Assembly (NCBI GenBank): GCA_001466705.2
Contig: LATX02000192.1
Location: forward strand, 372,001 to 436,000
Direction: 5' to 3'
Length of the DNA: 64,000 bases
Origin: Moniliophthora roreri
Taxonomy: Eukaryota; Basidiomycota; Agaricomycetes; Agaricales; Marasmiaceae
A program made the translations under genes and the position numbers. Of the stretch, positions 56,286 through 64,000 are shown piece after piece. The notes beneath the pieces are model-generated. The model saw only the letters and a list, made by a program, of their open reading frames with translations. It had not been told where the DNA came from and did no database searches. Each line of letters begins with the position of its first letter. Positions within the stretch are counted from its first letter, which is position 1.

Positions 56286-59200
56286 ATGAGCGTAGTCAGG
56301 TCAGAATCACAGCAGCAGCATTATGGCCGAAGGCGATCAAACACAGCGCAGTCTCTTTTGCGACCCATTCCTGTTGTACCGCTGGTGTACGGCGACAGCA
56401 CCGTGCTGAATTCATGGGTTCATGACCCAAAGGAGTCTCCAAATGTGATTTTCAACCATGGATATTGGCCAGGAGTCAGTGAAGGAGACATGCTGAGCGT
56501 TTCTGCTGGGGCGCGCGCCTTCATACTTATGGTTCCTAAAGACGATGGTTGCTCGAAGCCCCAATTACAGGTGCGTTCTCAATCCCGTTACGTAGGCTTA
56601 GTATTGAAAGGCTGATATATAGATCTCAGTTCCTAAACCTATCGCGGAGACGTTTGGTATAAGGAATAACTCTGAGGTCACAGTCACCAAGGTGCGTACC
56701 CTGAAATTCCAATAAGCGCCCCTTGACATTTCACTCAGGTTGAGAAAACGAAATATCATGCCGACTACGTGGAGGTATCATTCCAAGACCAATATCTAGG
56801 ACGTAACGAAATGTGGAGGCTCGGGAAGCACCTCGTTAACCAGTGTGTCTATACTGGCCAGGAGCTGTCCTTCATCGGTACAATTACGGCCAAGATTCAA
56901 GACATCTTGGTTGGCGGAGACAAGGTATGCAATGCCTTTTGCTCGTTTCTGTCATCGGTTACACAAATCGTTGCAGGTGCCTGCTGCACTAATCACCCCG
57001 TTAACTAAGATAATATATCGCTCCCTATCAGCCAAAGTCACCATCTTCATCCAAGTTTGCCGCGAACTCTGGGAATTTGCAGGTGACGGTGAACGTTACA
57101 ACGAGAAAGTGGTACACTCTTTTCTTCCTGCTTTGTTCTCCAAATGGAAAGAGGCGGGTACAAACCACACCGTGACCATCGTGCTGATCTCCCGTGTCTA
57201 CTACGACCAATCGGAAATCGAGTATGCCTCTGGCCCTCTCAAGTGCGATGAACGAGGCACTTGGTACAAGGACTTTTACAAAGTCATCACGGATTTGGAA
57301 GTCATTCACGAGTGGAAGCCGACCCTCGTCAGCTTGAAGAACTCATTTTGGGACTTTCAGCGAGATATCCTTCTCACTCATCATTATCATCGTGCATCCT
57401 TGGATTCCGCTCACGGTGCTACAGAGCACATTCGTCTTGTTGGACAGCTATCATATGCACACGACGGCCCCATCCTCGAAGCACTCAACCTCAACCTCTA
57501 TCCATCCGAGACGCACTACGTCGACCGCTCACTCGTCTTGACCGGCGCATCCACCATTTTGATAACGCCTGGAACAGGATACTTCCGCGTGCCCAAGCAG
57601 CTTCTTCGTTTAACTACAACGCGTGTGTTGGATCAGGGATTCGGGCTTGACCTTATATCGCTGGCGAAGGCTCCTCTACACCAGAGCCCGATATTCAGCT
57701 TTCAAAGCAGCGTTCCAGAAGGTAAGCTGGACAAAGGTGGCCCTTACGGGTCTCGGGTGATGGATCCTTTGTGGGGTTGCGACGAGGATCCTACTATGCC
57801 GACGACTACGAAGAAGACGTTCTGGTGGGAGCCGTTTTGGGTTCAAATGACGTTTTGGGATGAGCAGATGGTATGAAGTTCTCTGTTCTGATTTTGCAGC
57901 TTGCTCATGAATAGCTTTAGGATCTACCCTTTCGTCAGCATAGGTAAGTGTTATGTCACGCCATCCATGTTCGCCACTGATGCAAGTATAGATTTGTTCC
58001 CCGGGCAAAAATGCATGAGATTCAGATGCTTGGGCTTTTGGATCAAGACGTGCTGCCTAGCATTGAAGTACCATTCTTGCCTCCTGCAGATGGGAACCAA
58101 GCAGACCCATATGGTTCACCATCTGAATCTGCAGCTCCCCTATCCAAAGCTGAGGCTGATCAGTTTGACAGTGCAACCTTCTCGTTCCAAGTAGAGAAGC
58201 CAGCATCAGTGACTCAGCCAGCGAGCAGGAATTCCATCATTTCATCTAGCGCATCCCTAACGCCGTCTCTGCGCACGTTAAACGCGGAAAAACGTGCGTC
58301 TCATCGAAACTCCGTGATATCTCCCAATATCGAGCGTATAGAGGAAAGTCCAAGGCACGTTATAAAGGACTTACCCCAAGAGGGCGATAGCATACTTCCA
58401 CCGGTCTCGGTGAAGGCGCTGAGCTCTTCGCCTTCCCAAGCCTCCGTCCTATCCAACCGTTCTGCCAAGTCCAGCAAATCGGCTACCTCGCAGCTGACTG
58501 CGGCAAGTGTCAAGAGGCGGTCACACTCACCTTCCCGAAGTTCCTTGGCATTAAAGCTCACTCCTGCCTGGTTGTTCAAGCCATTCAGGAGTGGACCTAT
58601 CGAGCCACAGACTACCGCTATCTCTGCTTCTGCATCATCTAGTAGTAACGCCTCTTCCTCATCCTCTGTCCGTGACGTCTCGCCCAAATCCAAACCCATA
58701 CCAGCCAAGGGAAGCCCAAGGTCGACGCTACCTTTGACTATCAAAAACTCCACTGTTGCTCCTTCAGTACTGAGCCGGGCTGCTGAAGATGATGCATTTC
58801 ACATGACCAATGGGCCCAACACTGGCAGTATATCTCGTGCAGCCTTGATGCGCCGCAATTCACCCATGAACACCCCACCCCGAGGAAGTGGAGACATTGA
58901 AGCCGCACGTCGGAGAAGCACGAATCTCTCCGTCGGTTACTCCTACCCTTCTTCCTCAGAATCGCCTAGTTATCTACGAGCTAACCCATCTCGGCCTCCC
59001 ACTACGGATGTATCGCAACCAGCACATACACACGATGGGTCTGGAGGGTTAGCTTCACGTTGGCAACACATCTTCCCCGTACCGATTCCGTGGCATGAAA
59101 TGAAGTGGAAAGCCATCGTCACACCAGCATGTTTACCTCTCACTGTTGAATACTTCCCTAAGGCTAAGGAGCTGGAGAGGGAATACGACGTGTATACATA

Positions 59201-61382
59201 TGATTTCGTCGTAGACCCCGCAGAGATGAAGAAATCGTTTATGGTGAATCCGCCTGAAGAGGTGAAGGGTATGACTCCTGATGCGAGGAGGAGGGCTTGG
59301 GCTTCGGTTGTGATGAGGGGTATGGCTGCTGTGCGACTCGCTCAAGGGTTCCAGTTTGTCATTCAGCCTCCTCAGATGGATGCAGCAGATGATACGGGGG
59401 CCGGGGAGAAGGAAAAAGTACCGTTTCGGAGAACACAATCATTCCTAGCAGCGGAGGATGAGACGTTGACACCCAAATTCAGGGGTGCTGCGGAAGTGCT
59501 GCAGTCGACTACTGAACCGGTCTATCTTAGTATGAGCAACGAAATACACCGGATTTCGTACACTGGGGAAGCAATCCAGGTGCGGAGATACGTGAGACGG
59601 ATGCCTCCTACACAGCCGTTCGAATATCAGTGTTTGATATGGCCGAAACTAGGTGTTGGCTACACAGAGCAGAAGATTACCTTTAATTCGCATGGATTAG
59701 AGAACTACGGTTGGAATAGGTACGTCTTTTGCGTCCGTACTTCTTTCCCTTACCCACTATGATTTGTGGAACAGATTGGACATGCTCGTTGCCGGTTATG
59801 AGCATCAATTCAATGAATCTCTCAGATACTGGCGAACACGATTCGTTGTCATACCAACTACAGATCCACCTACCATTACTATTGGCCCGAACGGCGAGAG
59901 GCTCGACGAAGAAGAAGCGCGTATTCTCGGTATTGAGAAACTTGCAGAACAGTTTACCAAGCTACGCTGGCAGCCTCCAGAAGAACGATCTACTGCAGCA
60001 CCCGCTGTCCGATTCTTGCCCACGACGCTCAGCCCCGTAAACTCTGTGACTGATGATCACTTGATGGAGCAGCTTGACCAAATCCACGCTGCAGGCCCAT
60101 TGAAAAAGAAGATGAAGAGCGAGAGGGAAATCGGAGGCATGTCGTTGATGTCTATTGCGAAAGCCATGCGCGAGGAAGATGGTTTACCGATCAAGATGCA
60201 CCAATGGCACCGAGCGCAATACGCCGATTCTTTCACGGGTTACGATTTTGTGTCATGGCTGGTTCGAGAGTTCCGTGATGTCTCTTCGCGGGGACAAGGA
60301 GTGGAATTGGGAGTCAAACTCATGGAAGAAGGCTTGTTTGAACATGTGAGAGGACACCACGGTTTCTTGGATGGGTGAGCTTGCTTGTAAGTGTATCTAT
60401 ACGCCAGCTAACGACTTTCTTGCTTTCTCAAGTCATTACTTCTACCGCCTCAAAGGCGAGTTCGCTGTTGCGTCGACCCCGAGAAGATGGTTCAGGGCTC
60501 GGCCTAGTGAAGACCTTGTTACTAGATCAGGCTTTTATCCTGGTAATGCGATGAGGGTTATGAGTGCCAGTCCCCGCAAAAACAAAAAACGGCTGATCCT
60601 CAGTCAGACCATGGTAATAGACATTGACCCCATGAAGGTATGCGAGACTATCTGTCATGCTTCCTCACCCTGACAATCTCGTAATCTTCCAGAGAAGTGA
60701 TCAAGCCGAGTCGGTCATCCTACACCACGACATTATTCACAACCCATCCACGGTCTTTCACTTCGAATTGCAATGGATCGGTACCACAGCTCGCTTTATC
60801 GAGGATCAACTTCGAACGTGGAGTAAAGCGATCGAGAAATACGGTCTGAAACTAGTGGAAGCCTACGTGGGGCAAATTAGCGACATTCGTGAACGCAACG
60901 CATTCCAGTCATGTTTCCCTGTACGGCTGGCGGTGCCTCCCCCAATTGTGCCCGATCTTCAACACCGTGTACCTGAAGGCACCCAGACAACGCGTTACTT
61001 TGAATACGCTCTCCTGCGCCGGTTCGGTTTCATCGTCGACATCGAGGCTGCAGACCTTTATCCCGAGAACATTGACGTTGTTTATTCGTATCGACGTTCA
61101 TCGTACAAATACTCCCAGTTCGTACATCGTTCCGGGGTAGCTTTTGTCCAGGTCCTTGGAGGGTCTAGGGGCTTCCTAATTCTAACCAACCGACTCATGG
61201 GACCAGGGCGTATGGGTACAACGTTGAAGGCCAAAAATTATAAGCCTGCTGTTGAAGCCGAGAATATCCGAACCGAGATCCACAGGTTTTGTTCTGACAA
61301 GCAGAAATTGATCAATTTCTACGACGCAGAATTGGCAGAACTTGGGCACTTACCAGAAGAACCGCCTCCCCTAAGTATATAA
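56286..61382 (+). CDS. IML1: Iml1/DEPDC5, SEACIT (GATOR1) subunit
   Basis: Nine exons join in frame to 1559 aa: 56286-56570, 56623-56691, 56739-56924, 56977-57870, 57921-57943, 57992-59719, 59775-60374, 60433-60637, 60693-61382. The length is close to that of the yeast protein. Iml1 is the GAP subunit of the vacuolar complex that switches TORC1 off through Gtr/Rag GTPases when amino acids are scarce. The N-terminal domain (WVHDPKESPNVIFNHGYWPGV, SFQDQYLGRNEMWRLGKHL) leads to the conserved FIQVCRELWEFAGDGERYNEK and ITPGTGYFRVPKQLLRLTTTR region. A Ser-rich disordered stretch follows, then the ENYGWNRLDMLVAGYEHQF region, a DEP domain (QYADSFTGYDFVSWLVREF) and the C-terminal domain. Exon 5 is only 23 nt. 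Confidence 0.95.
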
Positions 61383-61540
61383 TGTATTTTACCACAGAAA
61401 CCTGAATGTATCTACATAGTCAAGTGTATCTTTAACTTGCACATTCTGAAGAATTTTTCGGTCGGCGAAGGCCCGCGTCAATCACGCGTGTCTGTCTGCA
61501 GCCTGACACCGGGTTTCTTTCTCTACCACCTACCTCCAAC

Positions 61541-62305
61541 ATGAGTGTCCTTCGCCCCTTCCGAGCTTCAGATATGTTCAGTTTTAACAATATGCAAGTA
61601 TTATTTGGCTTTTTTTGTGCTGTAAAAACTGACAGAACCATATTTTACAGTAACCTCGACATTTGGACAGAAACCGTGAGCATGCTGCGTCCACACAGTG
61701 CTTCCGCATTCTTAGTCGACTATTCATAACAAGTACAATATTGGATTCTACCTGGCCTACCTTTCTCGTTGGCCCGACCTTTGCTGCGTCCAGGAAGCTC
61801 CAAGTGGCAGGATGATGGGCTACGGTGAGTGGTGTCGAGTGTTGCAGGAAATTCTTGACCCAAGTGTCTTCCAGTCATCGGAAAAGCTGAAGGACAAGGT
61901 GTCGAATGGCACGGGCATGTCACAGCAATCACTGTCGCACCGGAATACCGAAGACTCGGTCTCGCTAGAAAAATGATGTCGTTGCTGGAACTTGTTTCGG
62001 ATGAAGGCTATAGAGGATTTTTCGTCGACCTTTACGTTCGATGTGCCAACAACATTGCAATAGAAATGTACGAGGGAATGGGCTATAGTGTGTATAGAAG
62101 AGTAAGAGAATACTACGGGAGTCTGGGTATTGGCAAAGGTGGACGGGATGAAGAGGATGCATTTGGTGCGTGCTCGTACCCTTCGATGAATTCGAGAGCT
62201 GATACTTCCCAAGATATGCGAAAACCGCTTTCAAGAGACCCAGAAAAACGTTCAATACGAGAGAACGGACGCGACATCATCGTCAGCGCACACGATGTCC
62301 CATAA
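61541..62305 (+). CDS. NAA20: NatB N-terminal acetyltransferase catalytic subunit
   Basis: Exon 1 (61541-61593) gives MSVLRPFRASDMFSFNNI, the conserved NatB start; NLDIWTETYNIGFYLAYLSRWPDL comes from exons 2 and 3. Later exons start at 61734, about 61875 and about 62211. GNAT-fold marks are VAPEYRRLGLA (acetyl-CoA loop RRLGLA), FFVDLYVRCANNIAIEMYEGMGYSVYRRVREYY and the C-terminal EDAFDMRKPLSRD. NatB acetylates nascent proteins beginning Met-Asp, Met-Glu, Met-Asn or Met-Gln on the ribosome. Intron 1 (61594-61650) begins GCAAGT and must be a GC-AG intron: a GT donor four bases on would place a stop at once. It starts 158 bp after IML1 on the same strand. Confidence 0.94.
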
Positions 62306-64000
62306 AAACACATGTCGATTGCACACGTTTTCCTGTTCCTGTGTAAACAGTTGTCAATATAATTTCGACTGCTACGACAAGGTTCAGAGGGTATCATCGT
62401 TCGACTATGCCTTTCTTCAAGGAACATCCTGCATACACTCCACCTGTACGGGGTACTCCTTCCGACCTGATCTTAGACTCTATGGTGCAAAGAGATTGCC
62501 GACAAGCTCTCGAGCGGCTCGGGACAAATGGAACATAGGCTGAAGATCTTGCTGCAGGCCTTGTTACCACATCTCCGGCGAAAAGCACCTTAACCCCTGA
62601 TGAGGTACACATGGTATCTTGTACTGACCTCAAAGGCGCCATTTAAAGTAGCTGAACTGTGCCAGGCACGATAGAAAAGGTGACTTAGATTCAGAATCGA
62701 ACACAGGTGTAGAAATTTACCCCCCTCTGGTCCTGTCGATGCAAAGCTCCTTAACGTTCGAAAGTCGCCCTGTTGTCCGACCCCCGGTGCATTGCTTATT
62801 TCGCTGTCTTATTGACTTTAGATTCTGAGGTTACTTCGTACGTCCCTGATTAAGATCTTTTGTGACCGAGGTCATCAAACTCCTCGTTCTCCCAGGTTTC
62901 TCTCTCTGCACGGAGATCTCGTCCCACGATCGACTGCTTCACGGTCCTCCGAACACTAAATAACCTAGCAAAACGTTCTACAGTACCCTCGTACCAGCCG
63001 TTGCGCCTCTTTTAACTCTCGAGCTTACTCCTGCAGGCCTCGCCAGCATTGCAGTGGTAAACTCTAACTGACGAATCTCCGGAGGTCGTCACTCGATCTG
63101 AGCCTTCCAATGAGACTCAATACATTTATTTCTGGATTAGCCAGCTGGGATGATTTCACTCTAAAATTGCCTTCTTCGAAAATGTTCTTTCTGCCATGCA
63201 TGGTCCGCTTGCTTTTCTTTGGACTGACTTGGCTCATCATGCTCGTAAGCCCCTTCACAGATCTCCTCGCGTCTTCCATCGCTCAATGCCAATATCAATG
63301 TAATAAGCAGTATTGATGGTGTAAGTAACATACCTTCTCGTGTACTCCCCGCCCGACAGAAAATAGGTGCATGGAACCACCTAATACTTATCATGGGCAC
63401 CCATTGGCCCATCGTCCACCTTGACTTCCGAATCTACGTTTGCAAATGGTACAAGTTCATAAGCTTCTCCTGACCTTTGAGATTCTCTTCTCAGAGGTCC
63501 ATCCAAACTCAGCATTACGGCGTATCAATCGCATTGCTTGCCCTCGTAACCACCTCCCCGGTCTTGCAAATCTGAGCGGTCTAAGCGCGATCGTGCCCGA
63601 AATCTGCTGATCGAATCGTCGAGAGCGGTTTTCGAATGTCCATCGACATGCAGGTATTCTGAGACCCCTGTTATTCGAAGTCCGTAGCAACTCGCTACGT
63701 TAAATGGTGCTCATTCTTTGCTTCTTCCCCTGTGCTATGTATTAATGATGCTGATGCAAGCTTTGGTGTTCAATCCGGGTGCATGCCTGACAGCTCGATC
63801 AACAGTCTTCCAGGTGAAATATTGAATCTGGAATGAAGCTTCTTGTGCAAACCCCTTCGTAGATCTCTGGCGATTGTGGGAGGAGAAGCTCATAAACTGT
63901 GAGTTACTCCTTTCCAGGCTCGTCCCAATTGCGGTTCTGGCAAGGGTCTAGTGTATGCCCAGATCTGATGTTGTCTCACCTGCTCTTTGTCGCTGTAAGA
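62306..64000. other. 1.7 kb without an assignable gene
   Basis: Frames up to 110 codons are open on both strands, without motifs. A frame from 63446 (MVQVHKLLLTFEILFSEV) faintly resembles the start of an F-box protein but ends after about 55 codons. A gene entering from the right beyond 64000 is possible. Confidence 0.4.

Overview
The window looks like nuclear DNA of a mushroom-forming basidiomycete (Agaricomycetes). The evidence is genes split by 47-60 nt introns, several F-box genes, a FunK1 kinase, a NACHT STAND protein with the N-terminal leader usual in mushroom NACHT proteins, and three DUF6535 membrane proteins. All gene models were built by eye from reading frame, splice sites and family motifs. 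Exon phases were added up, and closed in frame for nearly every spliced gene that looks intact.

Layout. 0.3-2.6 kb: a non-autonomous element with 53-bp terminal inverted repeats and a near-identical 812-bp tandem duplication, sitting at the broken 3' end of an F-box gene. 6.2-10.6 kb: an intact F-box/zinc protein and a Zn2Cys6 regulator. 11.5-22.3 kb: a duplicated, partly decayed locus holding an intact NACHT gene, an intact FunK1 kinase and an intact gene for a 926-aa protein (helical N-terminus plus CHORD-like zinc site), together with remnants of all three. 22.4-27.7 kb: a peroxiredoxin-like gene without its catalytic Cys, a sugar transporter and indoleamine 2,3-dioxygenase. 29-43 kb: three DUF6535 genes and a DUF6535 remnant, an F-box gene, a secreted phosphodiesterase with a C-terminal lectin-like domain, and a decayed reductase. 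43.8-47.5 kb: zinc-finger genes and a second reductase lacking its adenylation domain. 49-62.3 kb: the conserved block of ILV2 (acetolactate synthase), a peroxisomal acyl-CoA ligase, an F-box gene, IML1 (SEACIT/GATOR1) and NAA20 (NatB). The last 1.7 kb holds no gene I can support.

The most interesting part is 11.5-22.3 kb. A convergent pair, NACHT (+) facing the helical/CHORD-like gene (-), occurs twice. In one copy only the NACHT gene is intact; in the other only the CHORD-like gene is intact. Retention of one working copy of each partner suggests, but does not prove, a functional NLR-type gene pair. It may concern self/non-self recognition or regulated cell death. A FunK1 kinase lies between the copies. 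The NACHT protein has no WD40 or TPR array and ends in a twice-repeated short motif.
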